DNA of 64,000 nt from Urophycis tenuis. Its lineage: Eukaryota; Chordata; Actinopteri; Gadiformes; Phycidae. Positions 10,001 through 20,961 of the stretch are shown here, one piece after another. A model generated the notes under the pieces. It ran no database searches, was not told the DNA's origin, and saw nothing but the letters and a program-made list of their open reading frames with translations. Positions within the stretch are counted from its first letter, which is position 1; the number at the start of each line of letters is the position of its first letter. A program made the position numbers and the translations under genes. The DNA is taken from NCBI GenBank assembly GCA_036785325.1, contig JAXIVH010000065.1, positions 638,001-702,000 on the forward strand, read 5' to 3'.

Positions 10001-12684
10001 CAATCTTTCCTCACAGAACACAAATTAATTAGCTTAGTATTTCAACGACCCATGAGTCAATATAGTCTTGCCATACGCCGTTGGAAAGCTTAGATTTCCC
10101 CGCTTAAAATGAGCCCATCCGCGAGCAGTCTGGTTGCTCACAGAATAAACTGCGTCAGGTTGACTGAAGTCTACCCAGAAGCTTAAAAGATACCTTCAAC
10201 GTTTCAATTAACATCAATCTTTCCTTACAGAACACAAATTAATTAGCTTAGTATTTCAACGACCCTTTGGTGAATATAGTCTTGCCATACGCCGTTGGAA
10301 AGCTTCGATTTCCCAGCTTATAAAGAGCCCATCCCCCAGCAATTTGGTTGCTCACAGACAAAACTGCGTCAGGTTGACTGAAGTCTACCCAGCAGCTAAA
10401 AACATACCTTCAACGTTTCAATTAACATCAATCTTTCCTTACAGAACACAAATTAATTAGCTTAGTATTTCAACGACCCATGAGTCAATATAGTCTTGCC
10501 ATACGCCGTTGGAAAGCTTAGATTTCCCTGCTTAAAATGAGCCCATCTTCGAGCATTGTGGTTGTTAACAGACAAAACTGCATCAGGTTGACTGAAGTCT
10601 ACCCAGCAGCTAAAAACATACCTTCAACGTTTCAATTAACATCAATCTTTCCTAACAGAACACAAATTAATTAGCTTAGTATTTCAACGACCCATGAGTC
10701 AATATAGTCTTGCCATACGCCGTTGGAAAGCTTAGATTTCCCCGCTTAAAATGAGCCCGTCCCCGAGCAGTCTGGTTGCTCAAAGGCAAAACTGCGTCAG
10801 GTTGACTGAAGTCTACCCAGCAGCTAAAAACATACCTTCAACGTTTCAATTAACATCAATCTTTCCTTACAGAACACAAATTAATTAGCTTAGTATTTCA
10901 ACGACCCTTTGTTGAATATAGTCTTGCCATACGCCGTTTGAAAGCTTAGACTTCCCCGCTTAAAATGAGCCCATCCGCGAGCAATTTGGTTACTCACAGA
11001 CAAAACTGCGTCAGGTTGACTGAAGTCTACCCAGCGGCTAAAAACATACCTTCAACGTTTCAATTAACATCAATCTTTCCTACCAGAACACAAATTAATT
11101 AGCTTAGTATTTCAACGACTCATGAGTCAATGTAGTCTTGCCATACGCCGTTGGAAAGCTTAGATTTCCCCGCTTAAAATGAGCCCATCTTCGAGCATTG
11201 TGGTTGTTAACAGACAAAACTGCATCAGGTTGACTGAAGTCTACCCAGCAGCTAAAAACATACCTTCAACGTTTCAATTAACATCAATCTTTCCTTACAG
11301 AACACAAATTAATTAGCTTAGTATTTCAACGACCCATGAGTCAATATAGTCTTGCCATACGCCGTTGGAAAGCTTAGATTTCCCCGCTCAAAATGAGCCC
11401 GTCCGCGAGCAGTCTGGTTGCTCAAAGGCAAAACTGCGTCAAGTTGACTGAAGTCTACCCAGCAGCTAAAAACATACCTTCAACGTTTCAATTAACATCA
11501 TTCTTTCCTAACAGAACACAAATTAATTAGCTTAGTATTTCAACGACCCATGAGTCAATATAGTCTTGCCATACGCCGTTGGAAAGCTTAGATTTCCCCG
11601 CTCAAAATGAGCCCGTCCGCGAGCAGTCTGGTTGCTCAAAGGCAAAACTGCGTCAAGTTGACTGAAGTCTACCCAGCAGCTAAAAGCATACCTTCAACGT
11701 TTCAATTAACATCATTCTTTCCTTACTGAACACAAATTAATTAGCTTAGTATTTCAACGACTCTTTGGTGAATATAGTCTTGCCATAAGCCGTTGGAAAG
11801 CTTAGACTTCCCCGCTTAAAATGAGCCCATCCCCGAGCAGTCTGGTTGATCACAGACTAAACTGCGTCAGGTTGACTGAAGTCTACCCAGCAGCTAAAAA
11901 CATACCTTCAACGTTTCAATTAACATCAATCTTTCCTTACAGAACACAAATTAATTAGCTTAGTATTTCAACGACCCATGAGTCAATATAGTCTTGCCAT
12001 ACGCCGTTGGAAAGCTTAGATTTCCCCGCTTAAAATGAGCCCATCCCCGAGCAATTTGGTTGCTCACAGACAAAACTGCGTCAGGTTGACTGAAGTCTAC
12101 CCAGCAGCTAAAAACTTACCTTCAACGTTTCAATTAAGATCAATCTTTCAATAAAGAACACAAAATAATTAGCTTAGTATTTCAACGACCCATGAGTCAA
12201 TATAGTCTTGCCATACGCCGTTGGAAAGCTTAGATTTCCCCGCTTGAAATGAGCCCATTCCCGAGCAATTTGGTTGCTCACAGACAAAACTGCGTCAGGT
12301 TGACTGAAGTCTACCCAGCAGCTAAAAACATACCTTCAACGTTTCAATTAAGATCAATCTTTCCTTACAGAACACAAATTAATTAGCTTAGTATTTCAAC
12401 GACCCATGAGTCAATATAGTCTTGCCATACGCCGTTAAAAAGCTTAGATTTCCCCGCTTAAAATGAGCCCATCTGCGAGCAGTCTGGTTGATCACAGACT
12501 AAACTGCGTCAGGTTGACTGAAGTCTACCCAGCAGCTAAAAACATACCTTCAACATTTCAATTAACATTAATCTTTCCTTACAGAACACAAATTAATTAG
12601 CTTAGTATTTTAACGACCCATGAGTCAATATAGTCTTGCCATACGCAGTTGGAAAGCTTAGATTTCCCCGCTTAAAATGAGCCC
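7019..12684. repeat. Satellite block S4 (about 26 monomers)
   Basis: A long run of 213-214-bp monomers. Distinctive variants include CTTCGAGCATTGTGGTTGTTAAC, seen as CATTGTGGTTGTTAACAG near 7558, 8200, 10554 and 11196. Others are CCCGTCCGCGAGCAG with CAAAGGCAAAACTG, and AGCGGCTAAAAAC. Much of the block is repeated once at a fixed 2,996-bp offset. No gene is seen. Confidence 0.93.
7100..12396. repeat. 14-monomer segmental tandem duplication, offset 2,996 bp
   Basis: About 7100-9400 matches about 10096-12396 at a constant 2,996-bp offset. Private markers agree on the offset: TTCGATTTCCCAGCTTATAA (7310 and 10306), CTTCGAGCATTG (7551/10547 and 8193/11189), and CACAAAATAATTAG (about 9161/12157). 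The two copies differ by scattered substitutions. Similarity to the other copy fades after about 9400/12396. Confidence 0.85.
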
Positions 12685-13490
12685 AAAATGTATCATTGAA
12701 GCCATCATTGAGACTTTTCTTTTTAAATTATACCGCATGAACATGGGTCTGCAATAAAGCTTTATATATATTTATGTGTGTGTGTTTTAATCACTTACTT
12801 GGAACGGCATGATCCCACATCGCTCTGAAGGGACGGCGTTAACGAGGTGGGCGTGCAACCCCTCGAGAGAGTTGCTGCCTCGCCGGCACTTGTACTTGTT
12901 CAGCCGGATGCTGTTCTTCACAACCACCTTCACAGAGACATACAGCTGTATGCCAGGGGGGTCCTGTAACACACAACCTATTGCAAGGTCCTCATTTATG
13001 CTGGGGTCATTTTGAAATGTTACCATATACAAGTTTGAATGGTTTTGTCACACGATGACTGCAGAGACAGCTGCAGGATGGCCCTGGATGCAGGACGGAG
13101 GGGGCCTGTGGCTGTGCGGGGAGGACCAGCGGTATGGGTGCTGCCGACACAGGGGGCGGGCAGGCCACAGGCTGACGCAGCAGAAGGCCTCGGCTGGAGG
13201 CTGGTGGGCGCAGGAGGCTTCGGCCGGGTCGAGGACGACAACGCAGTGGGCTGAACGGGCCGGTTGGTGGGAGTCACAGGCTCTGGCTCATCAACAAATA
13301 ATCTGGAAATATAAAATACACACGTGATCAGTATTGATATTGATATCTTTTATAAGAACACTGTTCATACTGTTTACACTTTTTATACAACTGTTTGTAC
13401 AACGTCCATACTGTTTATTTATTAATGTTTATCACTGACAATAAAGGTGACTTGGTATGACTTGTGTGCTATTTTCTTTCCACAGTCAAC
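12685..13490. repeat. Module copy 5 (complete, subfamily C)
   Basis: Shares with copies 10 and 11 the variants TTTTGTCACACGATG, ACAACGTCCATAC and AATCAGCTAATTATTTCG. Here the tract reads TTTGTACAACG. A short GT tract precedes the exon block. Both AATAAA signals are present. Confidence 0.92.
12799..13302 (-). pseudogene. Captured exon, copy 5 (504 nt)
   Basis: Both splice sites are intact (acceptor CTG at 13303-13305; donor ACTTAC at 12793-12798). It has the same internal frame break as copy 2. Changes in the second frame include NDPSIN for NDTSIN, KNSIRL for KNGIRL and PSERCG for PSQRCG. The proline-rich frame has PTSLQPRPSAASA. Confidence 0.5.
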
Positions 13491-15909
13491 AGAACACACA
13501 TGAATCAGCTAATTATTTCGACGACCCGTGGGCAAATATAGTCATGCCATACGCCGTTGGAAAGCTTAGATTTCCCCGCTTAAAATGAGCCCATCTCTGA
13601 GCAATTTGGTTGCTCACAGACTAAACTGCGTCAGTTTGACTGAAGTCTACCCAGCAGCTAAAAACATACCTTCAACGTTTCAATTAACATCAATCTTTCC
13701 TAACAGAACGCAAATTAATTAGTTTAGTATTTCAACGACCCATGAGTCAATATAGTCTTGCCATACGCCGTTGGAAAGCTTAGAATTCCCCGCTTAGAAT
13801 GAGCCCATCCCCGAGCAATTTATTTGCTCACAGACAAAACTGCGTCAGGTTGACTGAAGTCTACCCAGCAGCTAAAAACATACCTTCAACGTTTCAATTA
13901 ACATCAATCTTTCCTTACAGAACACAAATTAATTATCTTAGTATTTCAACGACCCATGAGTCAATATAGTCTTGCCATACGCCGTTGGAAAGCTTAGATT
14001 TCCCCGCTTAAAATGAGCCCATCCCCGAGCAATGTGGTAGCTCACAGACAAAACTGCGTCAGGTTGACTGAGTCTACCCAGCAGCTAAAAACATACCTTC
14101 AACGTTTCAATTAACATCAATCTTTCCTTACAGAACACAAATTAATTAGCTTAGTATTTCAACGACCCATGAGTCAATATAGTCTTGCCATATGCCGTTG
14201 GAAAGCTTAGATTTCCCCGCTTAAAATGAGCCCATCGCTGAGCAATTTGGTTGCTCACAGACAAAACTGCGCCAGGTTGACTGAAATCTACCCAGCAGCT
14301 AAAAACATACCTTCAACGTTTCAATTAAGATCAATCTTTCAATAAAGAACACAAATTAATTAGCTTAGTATTTCAACAACCCATGAGTCAATATAGTCTT
14401 GCCATACGCCGTTGGAAAGCTTAGATTCCCACGCTTAAAATGAGCCCATCTGCGAGCAGTCTGGTTGATCACAGACTAAACTGCGTCAGGTTGACTGAAG
14501 TCTACCCAGCAGCTAAAACATACCTTCAACGTTTCAATTAACATCAATCTTTCCTTACAGAACACAAATTAATTAGCTTAGTATTTCAACGACCCATGAG
14601 TCAATATAGTCTTGCCATAAGCCGTTGGAAAGCTTAGATTTCCCCGCTTAAAATGAGCCCATCCGCGAGCAGTTTGGTTGATCACAGACTAAACTGCGTC
14701 AGGTTGACTGAAGTCTACCCAGAAGCTAAAAACATACCTTCAACGTTTCAATTAACATCAATCTTTCCTTACAGAACGTAAATTAATTAGCTTAGTATTT
14801 CAACGACCCATGAGTCAATATAGTCTTGCCATACGCCGTTGGAAAGCTTAGATTTCCCCGCCTAAAATGAGCCCATCCCTGAGCAATTTGGTTGCTCACA
14901 GACAAAACTGCGTCAGGTTAACTGAAATCTACCCAGCAGCTAAAAACATACCTTCAACGTTTCAATTAAGATCAATCTTTCAATAAAGAACACAAATTAA
15001 TTAGCTTAGTATTTCAACAACCCATGAGTCAATATAGTCTTGCCATACGCCGTTGGAAAGCTTAGATTTCCTTGCTTAAAATGAGCCCATCCCCGAGCAA
15101 TGTGGTAGCTCACAGACAAAACTGCGTCAGGTTGACTGAGTCTACCCAGCAGCTAAAAACATACCTTCAACGTTTCAATTAACATCAATCTTTCCTTACA
15201 GAACACAAATTAATTAGCTTAGTATTTCAACGACCCATGAGTCAATATAGTCTTGCCATATGCCGTTGGAAAGCTTAGATTTCCCAGCTTAAAATGAGCC
15301 CATCCCTGAGCAATTTGGTTGCTCACAGACAAAACTGCGCCAGGTTGACTGAAATCTACCCAGTAGCTAAAAACATACCTTCAACGTTTCAATTAAGATC
15401 AATCTTTCAATAAAGAACACAAATTAATTAGCTTAGTATTTCAACAACCCGAGTCAATATAGTCTTGTCATACGCCGTTGGAAAGCTTAGATTCCCACGC
15501 TTAAAATGAGCCCATCCGCGAGCAGTCTGGTTGATCACAGACTAAACTGCGTCAGGTTGACTGAAGTCTACCCAGCAGCTAAAACATACCTTCAACGTTT
15601 CAATTAACATCAATCTTTCCTTACAGAACACAAATTAATTAGCTTAGTATTTCAACGACCCATGAGTCAATATAGTCTTGCCATAAGCCGTTGGAAAGCT
15701 TAGATTTCCCCGCTTAAAATGAGCCCATCCGCGAGCAGTTTAGTTGATCACAGACTAAACTGCGTCAGGTTGACTGAAGTCTACCCAGCAGCTAAAAACA
15801 TACCTTCAACGTTTCAATTAACATAAATCTTTCCTTACAGAACACAAATTAATTAGCTTAGTATTTCAACGACCCTTTGGTGAATATAGTCTTGCCATGC
15901 ACCGTTGGA

Positions 15910-16213
15910 GCAGCCGGCCGTATGGGGCAGCCGGCCTACTGGTTAGGGCTTTGGATTTGTAACCGGAGGGTCGCCGGTTCGAACCCCGACCAGTGCGCAT
16001 GGCTGAAGTGCCCTTGAGCAAGGCACCTAACCCCTCACTGCTCCCCGAGCGCCGCCGCTGTTGCAGGCAGCTCACTGCATCGGGTTTAAGTGTGTGCTTC
16101 ACCTCACTGTGTGCTTCACCATCACTGTGTTCTGAGTGTGTCACTAATTCACGATTGGGTTAAATGCAGAAGACCAAATTTCCCTCACGGGATCAAATCA
16201 GTAATTCTTCTTA
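15910..16213 (+). mobile_element. tRNA-derived SINE inserted in satellite
   Basis: About 304 bp unlike the satellite. The head is tRNA-like, with an A-box-like GCCTACTGG at 15934-15942 and a B box GGTTCGAACCC at 15976-15986. The body contains GCCCTTGAGCAAGGCACC and TAACCCCTCACTGCTCCCC, a phrase widespread in teleost SINEs. The 3' part has GGTTAAATGCAGAAGACC and ends GGGATCAAATCAGTAATTC. The 10-bp GCAGCCGGCC is repeated at 15910 and 15927, so the 5' end looks rearranged or duplicated. Compared with the empty monomer at 17263-17300, it interrupts CCGTTGGA/AAGCTT and five bases (TAGAT) are missing on the right. No clear target-site duplication is visible. Exact family not resolved. Confidence 0.85.
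15934..15986 (+). promoter_or_regulatory. RNA polymerase III internal promoter (A and B boxes) of the SINE
   Basis: GCCTACTGG resembles the A-box core and GGTTCGAACCC matches the B-box consensus. Their spacing is within the range seen in tRNA genes. The cloverleaf is not complete enough to call a tRNA gene. Whether it is transcribed cannot be seen. Confidence 0.6.
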
Positions 16214-17950
16214 GAAAGCTTTCCCCGCTTAAAATGAGCCCATCGCCGAGCAATTTGGTTGCTCACAGACAAAACTGCGTCAGGTTGACTGAAGTCTACC
16301 CAGCAGCTAAAAACATACCTTCAACGTTTCAATTAACATCAATCTTTCCTAACAGAACACAAATTAATTATCTTAGTATTTCAACGACCCATGAGTCAAT
16401 ATAGTCTTGCCATACGCCGTTGGAAAGCTTAGATTTCCTTGCTTAAAATGAGCCCATCCCCGAGCAACGTGGTAGCTCACAGACAAAACTGCGTCAGGTT
16501 GACTGAGTCTACCCAGCAGCTAAAAACATACCTTCAACGTTTCAATTAACATCAATCTTTCCTTACAGAACACAAATTAATTAGCTTAGTATTTCAACGA
16601 CCCATGAGTCAATATAGTCTTGCCATATGCCGTTGGAAAGCTTAGATTTCCCCGCTCAAAATGAGCCCATCCCTGAGCAATTTGGTTGCTAACAGACAAA
16701 ACTGCGCCAGGTTGACTGAAATCTACCCAGCAGCTAAAAACATACCTTCAACGTTTCAATTAAGATCAATCTTTCAATAAAGAACACAAATTAATTAGCT
16801 TAGTATTTCAACAACCCATGAGTCAATATAGTCTTGCCATACGCCGTTGGAAAGCTTAGATTCCCACGCTTAAAATGAGCCCATCTGCGAGCAGTCTGGT
16901 TGATCACAGACTAAACTGCGTCAGGTTGACTGAAGTCTACCCAGCAGCTAAAACATACCTTCAACGTTTCAATTAACATCAATCTTTCCTTACAGAACAC
17001 AAATTAATTAGCTTAGTATTTCAACGACCCATGAGTCAATATAGTCTTGCCATAAGCCGTTGGAAAGCTTAGATTTCCCCGCTTAAAATGAGCCCATCCG
17101 CGAGCAGTTTGGTTGATCACAGACTAAACTGCGTCAGGTTGACTGAAGTCTACCCAGCAGCTAAAAACATACCTTCAACGTTTCAATTAACATAAATCTT
17201 TCCTTACAGAACACAAATTAATTAGCTTAGTATTTCAACGACCCTTTGGTGAATATAGTCTTGCCATGCACCGTTGGAAAGCTTAGATTTCCCCGCTTAA
17301 AATGAGCCCATCCCCGAGCAATTTGGTTGCTCACAGACAAAACTGCGTCAGGTTGACTGAAGTCTACCCAGCAGCTAAAAACATACCTTCAACGTTTCAA
17401 TTAACATCAATCTTTCCTTACAGAACACAAATTAATTTCTTGGTATTTCAACGAACCATGAGTCAATATAGTCTTGCCATACGCCGTTGGAAAGCTTAGA
17501 TTTCCCCGCTTAAAATGAGCCCATTCGCGAGCAGTCTGGTTGATCACAGACAAAACTGCGTCAGGTTGACTGAAGTCTACCCAGCAGCTAAAAACATACC
17601 TTAAGCGTTTCAATTAACATATATCTTTCCTTACAGAACACAAATTAATTAGCTTAGTATTTCAACGACCCATTATCAATATAGTCTTGCCATACGCCGT
17701 TGGAAAGCTTAGATTTCCCCGCTTAAAATGAGCCCATCCGCGAGCAGTCTGGTTGATCACAGACTAAACTGCGTCAGGTTGACTGAAGTCTACCAAGCAG
17801 CTAAAAACATACCTTCAACGTTTCAATTAACATCAATCTTTCAATAAAGAACACAAATTAATTAGCTTAGTATTTCAACGACCCTTTGGTGAATATAGTC
17901 TTGCCATACGCCGCTGGAAAGCTTAGATTTCCCCGCTTAAAATTAGCCCA

Positions 17951-18761
17951 AAATGTCTCATTGAAGCCATCATTGAGACTTTTCTTTTTAAATTATACCG
18001 CATGAACATGGGTCTGCAATAAAGCTTTATATATATTTATATGTGTGTGTGTGTGTTTTAATCACTTACTTGGAACGGCATGATCCCACATCGCTGTGAA
18101 GGGACGGCGTTAACGAGGTGGGAGTGCAACCCCTCGAGAGAGTTGCTGCCTCGCCGGCACTTGTACTTGTTCAGCCGGATGCCGTTCTTCACAACCACCT
18201 TCACAGAGACATACAGCTGTATGCCAGGGGGGTCCTGTAACACACAACCTATTGCAAGGTCCTCATTTATGCTGGTGTCATTTTGAAATGTTACCATATG
18301 CAAGTTTGAAAGGTTTTGACACACGATGACTGCAGAGACAGCTGCAGGATGGCCCTGGATGGAGGACGGAGGGGGCCTGTGGCTGTGCGGGGAGGACCAG
18401 CGGTATGGGTGCTGCCGACACAGGGGGCGGGCAGGCCACAGGCTGACGCAGCAGGAGGCCTCGGCTGGAGGCGGGTGGGCGCAGGAGGCTTCGGCCGGGT
18501 GGAGGACGACAACGCAGTGGGCTGAACGGGCCGGTTGGTGGGAGTCACAGGCTCTGGCTCATCAACAAATGATCTGGAAATATAAAATACACACGTGATC
18601 AGTATTGATATTGATATCTTTTATAAGAACACTGTTCATACTGTTTACACTTTTTATACAACTGTTTATACAATGTCCATACTGTTTATTTATTAATGTT
18701 TATCACTGACAATAAAGGTGACTTGGTAGGACTTGTGTGCTATTTTCTTTCCACAGTCAAC
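17951..18761. repeat. Module copy 6 (complete, subfamily D)
   Basis: Begins AAATGTCTCATTG where most copies have AAATGTATCATTG, and has GTGGGAGTGCAACCCC. Both are shared only with copy 7, exactly 2,200 bp downstream. The left flank is ATTAGCCCA. Both AATAAA signals are present. Confidence 0.92.
18070..18573 (-). pseudogene. Captured exon, copy 6 (504 nt)
   Basis: Acceptor CTG at 18574-18576 and donor GTAAGT (ACTTAC at 18064-18069) are intact, though the first exon bases differ (plus-strand GATCTGG). Second-frame changes: QNLSNLHM for QNHSNLYM and LHSHL for LHAHL. The same internal frame break is present. Confidence 0.5.
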
Positions 18762-20150
18762 AGAACACACATGAATCAGCTTCTTATTTCGATGACCCGT
18801 GGGTAGATATAGTCATGCCATACGCCGTTGGAAAGCTTTGATTTCCCCGCTTAAAATGAGCCCATCTCCTAGCAATTTGGTTGCTCACAGACTAAACTGC
18901 GTCAGTTCGACTGAAGTCTACCCAGAAGCTAAAAACATACCTTCAACGTTTCAATTAACATCAATCTTTCCTTACAGAACACAAATTATTTAGCTTAGTA
19001 TTTCAACGACCCTTTGGTGAATATAGTCTTGCCATAAGGCGTTGGAAAGCTTAGATTTCCCTGCTTAAAATGAGCCCATCCCAGAGCAATTTGGTTGCTC
19101 TCAGACGAAACTGCGTCAGGTTGACTGAAGTCTACCCAGCTGCTAAAAACATACCTTCAACGTTTCAATTAACATCAATCTTTCCTTACAGAACACAAAT
19201 TAATTAGCTTAGTATTTCAACGATCCATGAGTCAATATAGTCTTGCCATACGCCGTTGGAAAGCTTAGATTTCCTCGCTTAAAATGAGCCCATCCCCGAG
19301 CAATTTGGTTGCTCGCAGACGAAACTGCGTCAGGTTGACTGAAGTCTACCCAGCTGCCAAAAACATACCTTTAACGTTTCAATTAACATCAATCTTTCCT
19401 TACAGAACACAAAATAATTAGCTTAGTATTTCAACGATCCATGAGTCAATATAGTCTTGCCATACGCCGTTGGAAAGCTTAGATTTCCTCGCTTAAAATG
19501 AGCCCATCCGCGAGCAGTCTGGTTGCTCACAGACTAAACTGCGTCAAGTTGACTGAAGTCTACCCAGCAGCTAAAAACATACCTTCAACGTTTTAATTAA
19601 GATCAATCTTTCAATAGAAAACACAAATTCATTAGCTTAGTATTTCAACGACCCATGAGTCAATATAGTCTTGCCATACGCCGTTGGAAAGCTTAGATTT
19701 CCCCGCTCAAAATGAGCCCATCCGCGAGCAGTCTGGTTGATCACAGACTGAGCTGCGTCAGGTTGACTGAAGTCTACCCAGCAGCTAAAAACATACCTTC
19801 AACGTTTCAATTAAGATCAATCTTTCCTTACAGAACACAAATTAATTAGCTTAGAATTTCAACAACCCATGAGTCAATATAGTCTTGCCATACGCCGTTG
19901 GAAAGCTTAGATTTCCCTGCTTAAAATGAGCCCATCCTCGAGCAATTTGGTTGCTCACAGACAAAACTGCGTCAGGTTGACTGAAGTCTTCCCAGCAGCT
20001 AAAAGCATACCTTCAACGTTTCAATTAACATCAATCTTTCCTTACAGAACACAAATTAATTAGCTTAGTATTTCAACGACCCTTTGGTAAATATATAGTC
20101 TTGCCATACGCCGATGGAAAGCTTAGATTTCCCCGCTTAAAATGAGCCCA
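18762..20150. repeat. Satellite block S6 (about 6.5 monomers)
   Basis: Six whole monomers. The module-linked half carries private changes (TTCTTATTTCGATGACCC and GGGTAGATATAG). Others have AGACGAAACTGCG and CCCAGCTGC. A 2-bp insertion gives AAATATATAGTC near 20090. No gene is seen. Confidence 0.92.
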
Positions 20151-20961
20151 AAATGTCTCATTGAAGCCATCATTGAGACTTTTCTTTTTAAATTATACCG
20201 CATGAACATGGGTCTGCAATAAAGCTTTATATATATTTATGTGTGTGTGTGTGTGTTTTAATCACTTACTTGGAACGGCATGATCCCACATCGCTGTGAA
20301 GGGACGGCGTTAACGAGGTGGGAGTGCAACCCCTCGAGAGAGTTGCTGCCTCGCCGGCACTTGTACTTGTTCAGCCGGATGCCGTTCTTCACAACCACCT
20401 TCACAGAGACATACAGCTGTATGCCAGGGGGGTCCTGTAACACACAACCTATTGCAAGGTCCTCATTTATGCTGGTGTCATTTTGAAATGTTACCATATG
20501 CAAGTTTGAAAGGTTTTGACACACGATGACTGCAGAGACAGCTGCAGGATGGCCCTGGATGCAGGACGGAGGGGGCCTGTGGCTGTGCGGGGAGGACCAG
20601 TGGTATGGGTGCTGCTGACACAGGGGGCGGGCAGGCCACAGGCTGACGCAGCAGGAGGCCTCGGCTGGAGGCGGGTGGGCGCAGGAGGCTTCGGCCGGGT
20701 GGAGGACGACAACGCAGTGGGCTGAACGGGCCGGTTGGTGGGAGTCACAGGCTCTGGCTCATCAACAAATAATCTGGAAATATAAAATACACACGTGATC
20801 AGTATTGATATTGATATCTTTTATAAGAACACTGTTCATACTGTTTACACTTTTTATACAACTGTTTATACAATGTCCATACTGTTTATTTATTAATGTT
20901 TATCACTGACAATAAAGGTGACTTGGTATGACTTGTGTGCTATTTTCTTTCCACAGTCAAC
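20151..20961. repeat. Module copy 7 (complete, subfamily D)
   Basis: Sister of copy 6 at a 2,200-bp offset with the same diagnostic bases. It differs by GGACCAGTGGTATG and GTGCTGCTGACAC in the GC-rich block. The GT tract at about 20241-20255 is perfect, whereas copy 6 has an extra AT start. Confidence 0.92.
20270..20773 (-). pseudogene. Captured exon, copy 7 (504 nt)
   Basis: Splice sites are intact (acceptor CTG at 20774-20776; donor ACTTAC at 20264-20269). The second frame is identical in residues to copy 6. The proline-rich frame has CVSSTHTTGPP. The internal frame break is conserved. Confidence 0.5.

Larger units (their letters stand above)
14031..17270. repeat. 5-monomer higher-order repeat, three copies
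   Basis: The marker GTGGTAGCTCACAG recurs at about 14034, 15102 and 16469. The first interval is 1,068 bp. The second is 1,367 bp, equal to about 1,063 bp plus the 304-bp SINE. A second marker, GCCATGCACCG (about 15894 and 17263), is spaced 1,369 bp and confirms the register. Confidence 0.82.
13491..17950. repeat. Satellite block S5 (about 19 monomers, interrupted by a SINE)
   Basis: Monomers with AATGTGGTAGCTCAC and GACTGAGTCTACC (one A lost) mark repeated 5-monomer units. CCATAAGCCG and GCGCCAGGTTGACTGAAATC are further private variants. A SINE splits one monomer at 15910-16213. No gene is seen. Confidence 0.92.

Noticed and set aside
15925..15999. A functional tRNA gene
   Set aside because: A and B boxes are present, but the acceptor stem and a full cloverleaf are not. 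The sequence continues into a SINE body.
15866..16404. Frames of 92 (minus) and 104 (plus) residues across the SINE
   Set aside because: They run from SINE into satellite on both sides; non-coding repeat sequence.
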